This document shows positions 7,865-16,464 of a stretch of 42,117 bases of DNA, in pieces. Under the pieces are notes generated by a model. It did no database searches, was not told the DNA's origin, and saw only the letters and a list, made by a program, of their open reading frames with translations. Origin of the DNA: Candidatus Sumerlaeota bacterium (GTDB lineage: Bacteria; Sumerlaeota; Sumerlaeia; MWCT01); assembly GCA_016931135.1 (NCBI GenBank), contig JAFGFK010000009.1, positions 1 through 42,117 of the forward strand, read 5' to 3'. The first letter of the stretch is position 1. Each line of letters starts with the position of its first letter. A program made the position numbers and the translations under genes.

Positions 7865-9427
7865 ATGACAGCCGGAATCCGCAAGATAACGCCGCCCCGT
7901 ATAATCATTACCATTTTATTATTCCTGGTTCTGATTTCAAGTCTTTTTCTGCGAACCCGACGTATTCTGGATTCCCCGGGCTGGTTTCGTGATGAAGGAC
8001 TTTACCTCGAAGTGGCGCAACAGATAGGCAAGGCGAAACTCCAGATGGGCGCGGTCAATATCACCTTTGTCGGAACAAACATGACCCATCCCCCGTTTTA
8101 TTTCATTTGCGCAAACCTTTTTTTCAAACTGGCTCGGCCGGATATGTATTTCTTCCGGTTGTTCAACGCACTCCTGGGAGTCCTGGCTTGTTTTACGCTT
8201 TTTCTCCTGGGAGTTGAAGCGGGGCGTTTCGGGAAAAGGAATGAACCGGCTCCCCTTTCCTCTGAAATCCTGGGGCTGCTGGCAGCCTTTTTCTTCAGCT
8301 TTCATTACGACGCCGTTTTGTACAATCGTATGGGAATGCCGTATAATTTATACATGCTCGAGGCGATCCTGGTCGCCTTTTTCATCCTGCGATACCTGAG
8401 ATTGAGACTTTTCCCATGGTGCCTGGGCGCCTGCGTGGTAGCCTCCATTTCTCTTCTCACGGTTTATTATTCCGTGGTTTTCATCCCTTTTATATTGCTG
8501 GCAATACTGTACATGAAAAAATTAAAACATCTCTGGGCTCTTGCATGCGTGCCGATTCCCCTCCTGATCTTTTTCGCTTATCTCGCCCTGGGGAAAACGC
8601 CGGGGTTCCGGGATGATTTCCTTGCGCTCAAAAACGCCTCCCGATCGGGTTCCCTTTTCGTCATCCTGTTGCATTACCAGGACTTTTTTCAAACCGGCGT
8701 CTCCTATTTCATCGGTTTGGCGGGTCTTCTTTTTCTTCGCAGGAAAAACGCCGCGGGATTCCTTTTTCTGCTTTACCTGTTCATTATTCATATTGTCCTG
8801 CGCAAGGAAGATACCATTATCCGCTTTATCCATTATCCTGTGATTCCCATCCTGCCGTTTGTCGCGCTTGGCGTAGCTGCCATCGTTTTATGGGCATGGA
8901 ACGGCGTCAGGCGTTTTTCCCCTGCGTTCCTTTTACTGATACCAGCGATCCTCGGCGCCTGGTTCGGCTTCAGGCAAACGAAAGAGGGCGTTTATGGACG
9001 TTTCAATTCCCCTATGGAATTCGGCATGACCAAAAATACCGAGGATAATTTCAAGGCTGCCGCGTTCATCAACCGGAATACCAAACACAGTGATCTGGTC
9101 ATCTCCACCAGCGTTCTTTGGTCACTACTGCGCACGCTCAATGCAGACCTGGCGCAATCCGTGGTATTCAAGGGAGAGAAGATATTCTTTTACAAACAGG
9201 ATTATCCCCGCGAGCGCTTTCTTTTTTCACCTGAAATCGATAGGGCGAAATTCATCGTAATGGACGCCTTTACCAATGAATGGAGAAACCAGCAGCCGGA
9301 TTCCTCCTGGTATCCCATAACAAAAGAAATCAGGGAGATCGAGGCGAATTGGAAACTGGTTCATACCCAGGGCGAATTCAGGATTTACCTGAATCCAGAC
9401 TGGCAAGACAAGAATCTTGTCGAATAG
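7865..9427 (+). CDS. Multi-spanning GT-C family (GT39/PMT-like) glycosyltransferase
   Basis: A 520-residue membrane protein that starts with a transmembrane segment. The first outer loop reads WFRDEGLYLEVAQQI, which has the Asp-Glu pair expected in PMT-2 domain transferases, followed by THPPFYF, also typical of the family. About ten hydrophobic segments follow, and residues ~390-520 are a soluble tail. AAGGAA precedes ATG 7865 at good spacing. The 50-nt gap from the previous transferase suggests one operon of lipid-linked sugar transfer. Substrate unknown. Confidence 0.75.
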   Translation: MTAGIRKITPPRIIITILLFLVLISSLFLRTRRILDSPGWFRDEGLYLEVAQQIGKAKLQMGAVNITFVGTNMTHPPFYFICANLFFKLARPDMYFFRLFNALLGVLACFTLFLLGVEAGRFGKRNEPAPLSSEILGLLAAFFFSFHYDAVLYNRMGMPYNLYMLEAILVAFFILRYLRLRLFPWCLGACVVASISLLTVYYSVVFIPFILLAILYMKKLKHLWALACVPIPLLIFFAYLALGKTPGFRDDFLALKNASRSGSLFVILLHYQDFFQTGVSYFIGLAGLLFLRRKNAAGFLFLLYLFIIHIVLRKEDTIIRFIHYPVIPILPFVALGVAAIVLWAWNGVRRFSPAFLLLIPAILGAWFGFRQTKEGVYGRFNSPMEFGMTKNTEDNFKAAAFINRNTKHSDLVISTSVLWSLLRTLNADLAQSVVFKGEKIFFYKQDYPRERFLFSPEIDRAKFIVMDAFTNEWRNQQPDSSWYPITKEIREIEANWKLVHTQGEFRIYLNPDWQDKNLVE

Positions 9428-9443
9428 ATTCAACAGAAGTTTT

Positions 9444-10817
9444 ATGGCTGCCATGAATCAAAACGAGCCGGTGATTATATATTTTTCAGCAGGGCAATGG
9501 CGTCCGCCCCTTCCTGTAGGAGAACTTCGCTATCCCATTTACCTGATTGCTCGAAGGCGTCACGTCCTGTATGTCAATCCGCCGGCAAGTTTACTGGATC
9601 GGCTTTCCGGAAAAAGACGCCGGCGCATACATCCCCCCCCGGATTCCCATCAGAGCGTTCCCGGAACAAAAATGACCGTATTCACTCCTTCCGTGGTCTT
9701 TCCCTATTCCGTGAGACTCCCCATGCCCCTGTTCCTGAAAAACATGATCTTAAACAGGAACATTCAAAGCATTACTTCACAGGTTCTGAACATTTTTCAT
9801 ACTCTTTATCCGGGAAGGGAAAAACCGGATATGGCGTGGGGAACGATTTTCCATCATGCGGGAATTCTGGAGAGATTTCCCGCGCGTCATAAACTGGCGA
9901 TTATCGACGATAATTTTCCGGAAAGCCCGGCGTTCACTCCTTTTCAAAAAAATGAAGTGGCGGAAATGGAGCGCTCCCTGATTTCTTCCGCCGAATATAT
10001 CTTCACGACATCCCGCACCCTTTTCGAGGAAAAAGCAAGGATCAATCCCCATTGCGTGATGATGGAAAACGGGGTATCCGACCTGTTTCTCCCGGAAAAC
10101 AGAGAACATCTTGACGGATTTGCGCATCAATGCCCGCAACAGGAACATAACATCATCGAGCAAATCAAAAGTCTTCCCAAACCCAGGATCGGCTACGTTG
10201 GTGCCTTGAATATAAGGCTTTGGAGGGATTTTCTCGAGGAAATTTTCAAAGCAGCCTCCGGATATCAACTGGTATTCATCGGAAATATCGATGATTCCTT
10301 TCCAATCTCTATGATCGAAAAAATGAAAAATCCGAACATTCATGTCTTTCCCTATATCTCCCATGCGTTGATCCCTTATGCCCTTGAACAGTTCGATTTG
10401 CTTGTTCTCCCCTTTGAATTGACCCGGTTTTCAAGGTTCATCAATCCCCTGAAACTGAGCGAATATCTATCGAGCGGGAAGCCGATTCTCGCAACGCCTC
10501 TGGTAGAAATCAAACGAATAGCGGGAGATTCCCGGGGCATGGTTTATTTTATCGAAAATCCCAAAGATATAAAACATTCCATCGAAAAGGCGTTACGGGA
10601 AGATTCTACAGAGATGAGAGAACGCCGGATCGCCCTCGCGCGCGCCCGCACCTGGCAACGCGTCACCCGCGAGATGCTCTCCCTCGTGGAAACAATCCTG
10701 AAGTCAGACCGGTCAGACTCATCAGACTCATCAGACCCGTCAGACTCATCAGACCGGTCAGACTTGTCTGACTTGTCTGACAAAAATAACCATTCCACTC
10801 CAAGGAAAATCTCATGA
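9444..10817 (+). CDS. GT4-like (GT-B fold) glycosyltransferase with a Ser-Asp repeat tail
   Basis: Cytoplasmic sugar transferase of 457 residues. The opening GQWRPPLPVGELRYPIYLIA and RHVLYVNPP match the N-terminal domain of a group that starts with 'W...R...L...L....VLFV.PP'. The C-terminal GT-B domain begins near residue 250 with IGYVGALNIR and includes NPLKLSEYLSSGKPILATPL (~residue 333), the donor-binding loop. ATG 9444 is chosen; a TTG at 9417 overlaps the previous gene. The last ~26 residues are low complexity (S-D-x triplets) encoded by a 9-nt repeat that probably expanded at the gene end. The stop overlaps the next start (ATGA). Confidence 0.8.
   Translation: MAAMNQNEPVIIYFSAGQWRPPLPVGELRYPIYLIARRRHVLYVNPPASLLDRLSGKRRRRIHPPPDSHQSVPGTKMTVFTPSVVFPYSVRLPMPLFLKNMILNRNIQSITSQVLNIFHTLYPGREKPDMAWGTIFHHAGILERFPARHKLAIIDDNFPESPAFTPFQKNEVAEMERSLISSAEYIFTTSRTLFEEKARINPHCVMMENGVSDLFLPENREHLDGFAHQCPQQEHNIIEQIKSLPKPRIGYVGALNIRLWRDFLEEIFKAASGYQLVFIGNIDDSFPISMIEKMKNPNIHVFPYISHALIPYALEQFDLLVLPFELTRFSRFINPLKLSEYLSSGKPILATPLVEIKRIAGDSRGMVYFIENPKDIKHSIEKALREDSTEMRERRIALARARTWQRVTREMLSLVETILKSDRSDSSDSSDPSDSSDRSDLSDLSDKNNHSTPRKIS
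10704..10781 (+). repeat. Nonamer repeat tract TCAGACNNN at the 3' end of the GT4 gene
   Basis: Nine 9-nt units: seven TCAGACnnn followed by two reading TCTGAC in the opposite sense, so the end can fold (GTCAGACTTGTCTGAC). The unit length is a multiple of three and keeps the frame, giving S-D-x triplets. A second tract of the same family ends the next gene. Confidence 0.92.
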
Positions 10818-11506
10818 ACGATAGCGACACTCCCCTTCTCCCCCACGGGGGTTATCGGCGTCTTCGCAGTTACAAGGTGGCTGAGGCAATCTATGACGCT
10901 ACGGTAGTATTCTGCAGGCGTTTTTATCCTCATGACCGTAGAATGTCCGATCAGATGATCCAGGCGGCGCGCAGCGGCGTCCGTAACATCAGTGAAGGCA
11001 GCGGCGCTGCAGCCACTTCGCGAAAGACCGAGATGAAACTCACCAATGTCGCGCGCGCCAGTCTCAATGACGAACTGCTGCGCGATTATGAAACTTTTCT
11101 TCGTCAGAATAGCATGCGCATCTGGCAAAAGGATTCACGCGAGGCGCGCGCCATGCGCAAAAGGCTATACGAGGATAATGCGCAGAAGACGCCGCCTCCA
11201 CAACCAGGCAGAATTCGTTTGACCGGGCTTTCCGGATTGGCTGATTTTGTCTCCAGGGCGGAACCGGAACTGGCTGGTAACGCCATGATATGCGCCGTGA
11301 ATCAGGCAGTCTATCTTCTGAAACGCCAGATAGAAAGCCAGGCGCGGATATTTCAGAAGGAAGGGGGATTTACGGAGAGCCTCTACAGACATCGCCAGGA
11401 AGCGCGTTCCAGAGATCAAAAGCCCCACGCTCCCGAGCATTCTGATCAGTCAGACCAGTCAGACCGGTCTGACCAGTCTGACAGGTCTGACCAGCATTCT
11501 GATTAA
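10814..11506 (+). CDS. Four-helix-bundle (S23/23S-IVS-like) protein with suffix domain
   Basis: A 230-residue protein. Residues ~10-95 resemble the four-helix bundle family first seen in 23S rRNA intervening sequences: YRRLRSYKVAEAIYD, YPHDRRMSDQMIQAARSG, then VRNISEGSGAAATSRKTE and LNDELLRDYETFL. The core family is ~120 residues; the extra helical region to ~residue 205 matches what is called a 'suffix' domain. The family forms pentamers, and its function is not established. The final HSDQSDQSDRSDQ-type tail is encoded by a repeat tract. The ATG overlaps the previous stop, and the TAA overlaps the stop of the convergent gene. No rRNA lies nearby, so this is not an IVS copy. Confidence 0.8.
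   Translation: MNDSDTPLLPHGGYRRLRSYKVAEAIYDATVVFCRRFYPHDRRMSDQMIQAARSGVRNISEGSGAAATSRKTEMKLTNVARASLNDELLRDYETFLRQNSMRIWQKDSREARAMRKRLYEDNAQKTPPPQPGRIRLTGLSGLADFVSRAEPELAGNAMICAVNQAVYLLKRQIESQARIFQKEGGFTESLYRHRQEARSRDQKPHAPEHSDQSDQSDRSDQSDRSDQHSD
11437..11503 (+). repeat. Second TCAGAC/TCTGAC nonamer tract flanked by 10-bp direct repeats
   Basis: Units TCAGACCAG, TCAGACCGG, TCTGACCAG, TCTGACAGG, TCTGACCAG are arranged around a perfect palindrome TCAGACCGGTCTGA. The tract is bounded by identical GCATTCTGAT copies at 11437-11446 and 11494-11503, and it codes for the Ser-Asp-Gln tail of the four-helix-bundle protein. Confidence 0.9.
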
Positions 11507-12870
11507 AATGGCAAGTCCTGCGCCCGGGCGGCGATTGCGTTATCGCTGGCCATTCCCAGGCGAAGGCGATTACCGTCGCGTTTGAAAAAAATCCTGGATA
11601 CGCCATTCCCATCCTCCCGGGGAAGCTTCCAGGCATGCTGCATTTCATTTTTGGTCGTTCCCTTTCCTGTGGGATAGCGTTTATCCACAAGATTCAGAAA
11701 CGCTTTTGTCGCCTCGTTTGCGTCATGGTCGCTGTCCCAAACGGAATCCCATAGAATCATGAATTTTTCATTTTCATCTTTATACAGGGCGTAACGGTCT
11801 CCATCCCATCCGGCTGCCGCTTCCAAAGCGTCATTGGGAGTCATGTATTGCTCGAATAAAAGTTTGAATCCGATCTCCCCGATCGAGTTTTCGTATTTTT
11901 TCTCCCATGCTTTTCCGAACTGTACCGCGCCAGGAAGAGATACTGTGGTGGGATCATCTATCAAGGATAGATATTTTTCCGGATGAAGAATCTGTTCCGT
12001 AGAACGGGGCAGGTTTCGGAAAGGGATATCGCGCCCTTCCACGCCATTCTGCGCCATGACCTCCATCAGAAACATGGAGCCATGAATATAAGGAAAAACA
12101 AGGAGTTGCTGGAGAAAATAAGGCGCTTCATTATACGCCGTTTGATCCATGCCCAGGGAGGAAAGAACCTGAAAAACAGACTTGAATTCGAAATTTTCCT
12201 TCAACCATTCCGTCATCAGGATCGTGGCGTCGCCTTCCAGAACGCTCAGGATCGCGTAAATCTCGTCGTCATTGTTCCTCTTGTAAAGATTCATGCTATC
12301 GATGTTGAAATTCTGATCCTGCAATACATGGCAGATTTCATGAGAGATTATGACGCCCGTGATTGTCTGATTCAGATCGAACTCCTCGACAACGTAAAAC
12401 CACTTGGTCGCGTCGTCATAGAAACCTGCCGCCTGCTCCGTGTAAAGAGAGATAATCATTTTCTTGATATCCGTTCCGTGAGGAATAAAACCGAGACGCG
12501 CCAGGACATTCTCATAATCATGGAGCGTGTCGCCCGGGTATTGCCGGTCGATCTCCCGAAGGACATAGTTTCGCACATCATCTTTTGTCAGAAATTTGGA
12601 ACGAAGCGGTTCCTTTATCTCAAGGTTGCGAATCCGTGAGACTTCCTTTTGAAAATCCAGCGCCATATCCTGGAGCTGGTATTGTTTCAAGTCCTTTTTG
12701 AGTCTTTCATTTTCTTTACGGAGGATTTGAACCTCCTGTTCCATCAGTTCGATCCTGATTCTTGTTTTTTCATCGAGGTCTTTTTTCCCGAAATTTGCAT
12801 CCGTTTCCGAAAATGAACTTATCCCAAGAAACAAGAAAAAAAGGATCAGAAAACATCTTGACGTTTTCAA
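11503..12870 (-). CDS. Exported HEXXH zinc-metalloprotease-like protein of unknown family
   Basis: 455 residues. The N-terminal hydrophobic stretch (KTSRCFLILFFLFLGISSFS) is a signal peptide with likely cleavage near residue 20. Residues ~33-66 form a Glu/Lys-rich coiled coil. The core contains IISHEICHVLQDQ, an HEXXH zinc motif at residues 177-181, and LEGDATILMTEW with Glu212 as a likely third ligand, a gluzincin-like arrangement. Secretion plus the motif suggests a periplasmic or cell-surface protease; no named family is recognised. The start is TTG at 12870, supported by GAGAGG nine nt upstream and by the intact signal peptide; no ATG is available in that part. It converges on the previous gene with a shared TTAA. 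Confidence 0.75.
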   Translation of the reverse strand: MKTSRCFLILFFLFLGISSFSETDANFGKKDLDEKTRIRIELMEQEVQILRKENERLKKDLKQYQLQDMALDFQKEVSRIRNLEIKEPLRSKFLTKDDVRNYVLREIDRQYPGDTLHDYENVLARLGFIPHGTDIKKMIISLYTEQAAGFYDDATKWFYVVEEFDLNQTITGVIISHEICHVLQDQNFNIDSMNLYKRNNDDEIYAILSVLEGDATILMTEWLKENFEFKSVFQVLSSLGMDQTAYNEAPYFLQQLLVFPYIHGSMFLMEVMAQNGVEGRDIPFRNLPRSTEQILHPEKYLSLIDDPTTVSLPGAVQFGKAWEKKYENSIGEIGFKLLFEQYMTPNDALEAAAGWDGDRYALYKDENEKFMILWDSVWDSDHDANEATKAFLNLVDKRYPTGKGTTKNEMQHAWKLPREDGNGVSRIFFKRDGNRLRLGMASDNAIAARAQDLPF

Positions 12871-12914
12871 TGTTTGAAACCTCTCTTATCGGATTTTTCT
12901 TGCAAAACAGAACA

Positions 12915-12948
12915 GATATATAAATACATCAATTCATTACAAAGTCAA
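12915..12948 (-). promoter_or_regulatory. Possible promoter for the HEXXH protein gene
   Basis: On the minus strand TTGACT (12948-12943) is followed by an AT-rich stretch with TATTTATATA ending near 12917. The -10 register is unclear (spacer 16 or 20). This lies in the 99-nt divergent gap shared with the carboxypeptidase gene. Confidence 0.3.
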
Positions 12949-12969
12949 TGAAGAATGAGGAGGATAACC

Positions 12970-13914
12970 ATGAAACCGCGCCGCCTGGAATCTGGAATGA
13001 CAATCGGATTGATCGCCCCTTCGAGCGCGCCAGGAAAAGTGGAATTGATTGAAAAGGGAATGCAGGTTTTGAACGGGCAGGGCTTCAAGACCAAACTGGG
13101 GAAAAACGCCCTGGCAAAAAAGGGATATCTATCTGGAACAGACAAACAAAAACTGGCGGATTTCCATGCCATGTTCGCCGATCCAAAGATTGACGCTGTT
13201 ATATGCCTTCGCGGCGGATATGGAACCCCGCGCCTCCTGAGATATGTGGATTTCGATCTGATACGCAAGAATCCCAAGATATTCGTGGGATTTTCCGATA
13301 TCACCGGGCTTCATATCCCTCTTTTGATCAAATCCCGCCTGGTGACCTTCCACGGTCCCATGCTCACATCCAACATCGCCCATGAAGAGGCAAGGGAATA
13401 TTCCATGGGAAGCCTCATGCGCATGATCACAGAACCCAAACCCTTTGGTTCCATCCTACCCGGAAGCGGAACCAAAAAGGGGAAAACCCTGAACAAGGGC
13501 AAAGCCACGGGGACCCTGATCGGGGGAAACCTGAGCCTGCTCACTACTTTTCTCGGAACCCCCTGGGATTTTTCCACCAAAGGAAAAATTCTCTTTATCG
13601 AAGATGTCGGCGAAGCAAATTACAGGATCGATCGGCTGCTCACCCATCTTCTGAACGCCGGAAAACTGGAGAGCGCGGCAGGCATTGTTTTAGGGCAATT
13701 CTCTGATACGGAATGCAAACCCACAGCAGATGGACGCCCAACCCAAACTGTGGAAGAAATCATTCACGACCGCCTGAAAGCCTTGAAAATCCCGATTGCA
13801 TACGGATTTCCCTTCGGGCATGAGAAAATAACAGCCACCCTGCCTCTGGGCATAAAGGCAACGCTCGACGCGACAAAAGGAGACCTGATCATCGAAGAAT
13901 CGGCGGTACGTTGA
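12970..13914 (+). CDS. ldcA: LD-carboxypeptidase (peptidase family S66, LdcA/MccF-like)
   Basis: Hydrolyses the L,D-bond that releases the terminal D-Ala from murein tetrapeptides during peptidoglycan recycling; the related MccF enzymes cleave microcin C. The triad of the family is visible: Ser109 in VGFSDITG, Glu211 in LFIEDVGEANYRIDRL and His284 in PFGHEK. Length is 314 residues, normal for S66, with LIAPSSAPGK at the start and LRGGYGTPRLL ahead of the nucleophile. ATG 12970 is chosen because AGGAGG ends about six nt upstream; the earlier ATG at 12955 overlaps that site. No signal peptide, as expected for the cytosolic recycling enzyme. Physiological substrate not proven by sequence. Confidence 0.92.
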   Translation: MKPRRLESGMTIGLIAPSSAPGKVELIEKGMQVLNGQGFKTKLGKNALAKKGYLSGTDKQKLADFHAMFADPKIDAVICLRGGYGTPRLLRYVDFDLIRKNPKIFVGFSDITGLHIPLLIKSRLVTFHGPMLTSNIAHEEAREYSMGSLMRMITEPKPFGSILPGSGTKKGKTLNKGKATGTLIGGNLSLLTTFLGTPWDFSTKGKILFIEDVGEANYRIDRLLTHLLNAGKLESAAGIVLGQFSDTECKPTADGRPTQTVEEIIHDRLKALKIPIAYGFPFGHEKITATLPLGIKATLDATKGDLIIEESAVR

Positions 13915-13959
13915 AGCGGAATCCACCCCAAATGGGGCGCATCTTGAAAAACAAATTTT

Positions 13960-13981
13960 CAATTTTTCATTTTTCATTTTA
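13960..13981 (-). repeat. Short heptamer tract at the carbamoyltransferase stop codon
   Basis: Read on the minus strand, the stop codon TAA is followed directly by AATGAAAAATGAAAAATTG, the same AAAATGA heptamer family found after gatA. It fills the tail-to-tail gap with the carboxypeptidase gene. Confidence 0.8.
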
Positions 13982-14959
13982 CATTGTCGAAGACATGATC
14001 GCCTTACAGGTATGCAACCTGTTTTCCGCCTCATCATAAACGACCGAATGAGGTCCATCGATCACGGCGTCCGTTACCTCTCCGCCGCGATCGGCAGGGA
14101 GACAGTGCATATAGATGGAATCCTTATCCGTGAGTTTCATTTTTTTCTCATCGCATATCCAGTTTTCGTATTTCTTTGCAATCTCCAGGGCTTTCTGAGG
14201 TTCTCCGAAGAGTTCCAGTACGCCCCAGGATTTGGGATAAACCACATGCGCGCCATCGAAAGCCTCTTCCATGGAATCTACGATCCGGAATTCGGTTCCC
14301 GCTTTTTTTGCGTTCAATCTTGCAATCTCGATCTGCTCTTCCATCAATCCGAACTCCGGAGGATGCGCCAGAACCACATCGATTCCAAAACGTGGCATAA
14401 GGGTAATGAGTCCCTGAGGAACAGATACCGGTTTTGCATAGGTGGGTGTATAAGCCCATGAAACGGCGATTTTCAGCCCTTTTAGGTTTTTCCCGAATTT
14501 CTCACGAATTGTCATAAGATCCGCCAGGGTCTGGCAGGGATGATCCACATCGCACTGCATGTTGATCACAGGGACATCCGCCCATTTGGCGACTTCCCTC
14601 ATATAGGAGTTTCCCTCACCCGGAACCAGGTCGTGGCGTATGGCGATCCCTTCGCCATAACGGGAAAGGATGACGCCGGTATCTTTAGCGCTTTCCCCAT
14701 GGCTGATCTGGGAGGTAGAGGAATCGATAAAATGGGCGTGTCCTCCCAGCTGCGTGATGCCTGCTTCGAATGAATTCCGCGTTCGCGTGGATTTATCGAA
14801 AAAAAGGAGAAAAACAGTTTTATCCAAAAGAAGCCTGTGGGGTATGCCGGTTTTTCTCTCTTCTTTCAATTGCGTTGAGACATCGAGAAGCGTTTCCAGA
14901 TTCTCCAGAGCCCATTCCTGCGTGGTAATATAGTCGCGTCCTTTCAAAGAATGAGTCAT
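13979..14959 (-). CDS. Knotted carbamoyltransferase, YgeW-like (aspartate/ornithine transcarbamylase superfamily)
   Basis: 326 residues with the superfamily signatures: carbamoyl-phosphate site FDKSTRTRNSF, DVDHPCQTLADLMTIREKFG, and MHCLPADRGGEV near the C-terminus. The middle segment SWAYTPTYAKPVSVPQGLI followed by MPRFGIDVVLAHPPEF and VVYPKSWG is much closer to the knotted YgeW group than to normal ArgF. The second substrate is therefore uncertain: YgeW-type enzymes occur in purine or ureide degradation clusters, while other knotted members act on N-acetyl- or N-succinyl-ornithine. AAGGAGG precedes the ATG at good spacing. It is the third gene of a minus-strand run, 31 nt after an unknown protein. 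No other arginine or purine genes are in view. Confidence 0.8.
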   Translation of the reverse strand: MTHSLKGRDYITTQEWALENLETLLDVSTQLKEERKTGIPHRLLLDKTVFLLFFDKSTRTRNSFEAGITQLGGHAHFIDSSTSQISHGESAKDTGVILSRYGEGIAIRHDLVPGEGNSYMREVAKWADVPVINMQCDVDHPCQTLADLMTIREKFGKNLKGLKIAVSWAYTPTYAKPVSVPQGLITLMPRFGIDVVLAHPPEFGLMEEQIEIARLNAKKAGTEFRIVDSMEEAFDGAHVVYPKSWGVLELFGEPQKALEIAKKYENWICDEKKMKLTDKDSIYMHCLPADRGGEVTDAVIDGPHSVVYDEAENRLHTCKAIMSSTM

Positions 14960-14990
14960 ATAACCTCCTTGTGAAACGTTCCGATAAAAT

Positions 14991-16367
14991 TTAACCTATT
15001 CCCTTCTGGAACGCGCATTCCAGGGAATCAAGCGATTCCCTGGGAAGATCGTATTTCTTCCACATTTCAAAACATTTGGCGCAGAAGAGGAAAAGAAGAA
15101 TCTCTCTTTGCGTTTCCGAATCAACTCCCTTCAAACGGATTGATGATTGAAGCGTAAAGTTAAGGATATTGGGAATGGTTCCCTGATCAGTAAGGGTATC
15201 CGGGGAGGCGCCAAACATATCCATCTGCATTTCCCGAAAAACCCATGTAGAAGACTTTCCTCCATCCTTTCCGGTTATTTCCTTTTTTTTAAGGTTCCGG
15301 GTTTGATTGTATTTAATCCAATATTGCGCCAGTTCATCAAAAAGATGAAGCGTCCAGGGGGCGCCTTCCTGTACAATGTCCGCTTCCACCGGTTTCAAAA
15401 CCGCCATATCCTCTACCGCCCATCTTTGTTTCAAACCCGGGCGATCGGTGGTATAGGCTTTTTTGGTTGAGATGAGGCGTTCGGATTCAGAACACCAGAT
15501 AGACAGGAAGACTTCGAGAGAAAATTTCACTCGCGCCAGGAGGTTGAATTCAAGAAGGAAAAGATGAAGCAGGTTGTCGATTTTGTCCGCTTTGGAAAGA
15601 AACGAGGTTTCAGACTTTCCCGGTTGGAAAATGGACAGGGAGAAGCGGTTTTTAAAAAAATCGAAAAGCCCTGTAAGAAACCGGTAAGGAGAGGCGAGGC
15701 GTCGGGACGCCTCGATATGATCCGGGTCATTGACAAAACCATCGAAAAGCAGGGCGGGATTCTCACAACCGAAAAGGGCTGTGTAATATCTAGCCAAAAC
15801 GAGTTTGCGAAGGAAGCGATCCAGTGTTTTTCTCTTTGCCTGCGCGCCGGAGCCCAGTTGGGCGCTCCAGATTTGCAGCCACCCGTTTAATTCGTTCGCC
15901 AGTTGTTCCGTAGGTTTGCCGACAAGGTTTTCGATGCTTCCGTTTTCCACCTTTTTCCTTTCCAGATGGGGGAAAAGGCGATCCGAGCGCTCCTCGACGT
16001 TGGAACAATAGATCAGGCGCTCCTGTCCCTTGACGTTATAAAAATAAGCTCGGGAATCATCGAAATACAGGAGAAATCCGGTTTCGGGAGAGGTTTCCTC
16101 CAGACGCCTCAAAAGAAGATAAATATCAAAATTGAAATCAAGGTATCGGGAATACATGTCCTCATAGGCGGGAAGGCTGAAGTCAATCGGAAGGGCAAGC
16201 GCGATAAGGGGTTTCTCACCCAGAGAGGCGAAAAAAACATGAAATTCCCTTTTGGCTGTTCCGGCGCGCAGCGTCAGGATTTGGGCTTCCGTAAAATCGG
16301 ATGATTTCCATCCCATCAGGGATAGAACCGATAGGACAGCGTCAAGATTTTTCTGAATACTCTTCAC
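14991..16367 (-). CDS. Hypothetical protein between a radical SAM and a carbamoyltransferase gene
   Basis: 458 residues if started at GTG 16367, behind GAGAAGGG a few bases upstream; the frame is open to 16490 but that would overlap the previous gene and begins with unlikely Arg-rich sequence. No family is recognised. The protein looks soluble and mostly alpha-helical, with an N-terminal ~140 residues that may form an alpha/beta domain (REFHVFFASL, then IALALPIDF, FLLYFDDSRAYFYN). This resembles in outline the N-terminal nuclease-like fold of some restriction-related proteins, but no PD-(D/E)XK pattern could be picked out with confidence. The rest is helical with several Trp/Tyr-rich segments. 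Its position suggests co-transcription with both neighbours. Confidence 0.6.
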   Translation of the reverse strand: MKSIQKNLDAVLSVLSLMGWKSSDFTEAQILTLRAGTAKREFHVFFASLGEKPLIALALPIDFSLPAYEDMYSRYLDFNFDIYLLLRRLEETSPETGFLLYFDDSRAYFYNVKGQERLIYCSNVEERSDRLFPHLERKKVENGSIENLVGKPTEQLANELNGWLQIWSAQLGSGAQAKRKTLDRFLRKLVLARYYTALFGCENPALLFDGFVNDPDHIEASRRLASPYRFLTGLFDFFKNRFSLSIFQPGKSETSFLSKADKIDNLLHLFLLEFNLLARVKFSLEVFLSIWCSESERLISTKKAYTTDRPGLKQRWAVEDMAVLKPVEADIVQEGAPWTLHLFDELAQYWIKYNQTRNLKKKEITGKDGGKSSTWVFREMQMDMFGASPDTLTDQGTIPNILNFTLQSSIRLKGVDSETQREILLFLFCAKCFEMWKKYDLPRESLDSLECAFQKGIG

Positions 16368-16464
16368 AATCCCTTCTCGATATGATAATAATACGACTAT
16401 TTGACTTATAAGACATATATTGAAGGATCGATAGAATTCAACATCTTTTACGCTTATCCGTAAC

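Noticed and set aside
10704-11503. CRISPR-like look of the TCAGAC arrays
   Set aside because: Units are 9 nt, with 3-nt variable parts and an orientation switch, and the arrays are inside reading frames; no spacers of 25-40 nt and no cas genes.
10814-11506. An rRNA intervening-sequence element
   Set aside because: The protein resembles the S23/IVS family, but no 23S rRNA is present in the window.
13926-13937. CCCCA-AA-TGGGG as a terminator between the carboxypeptidase and carbamoyltransferase genes
   Set aside because: A 5-bp stem with a 2-nt loop and no adjoining T-run is too weak to call.
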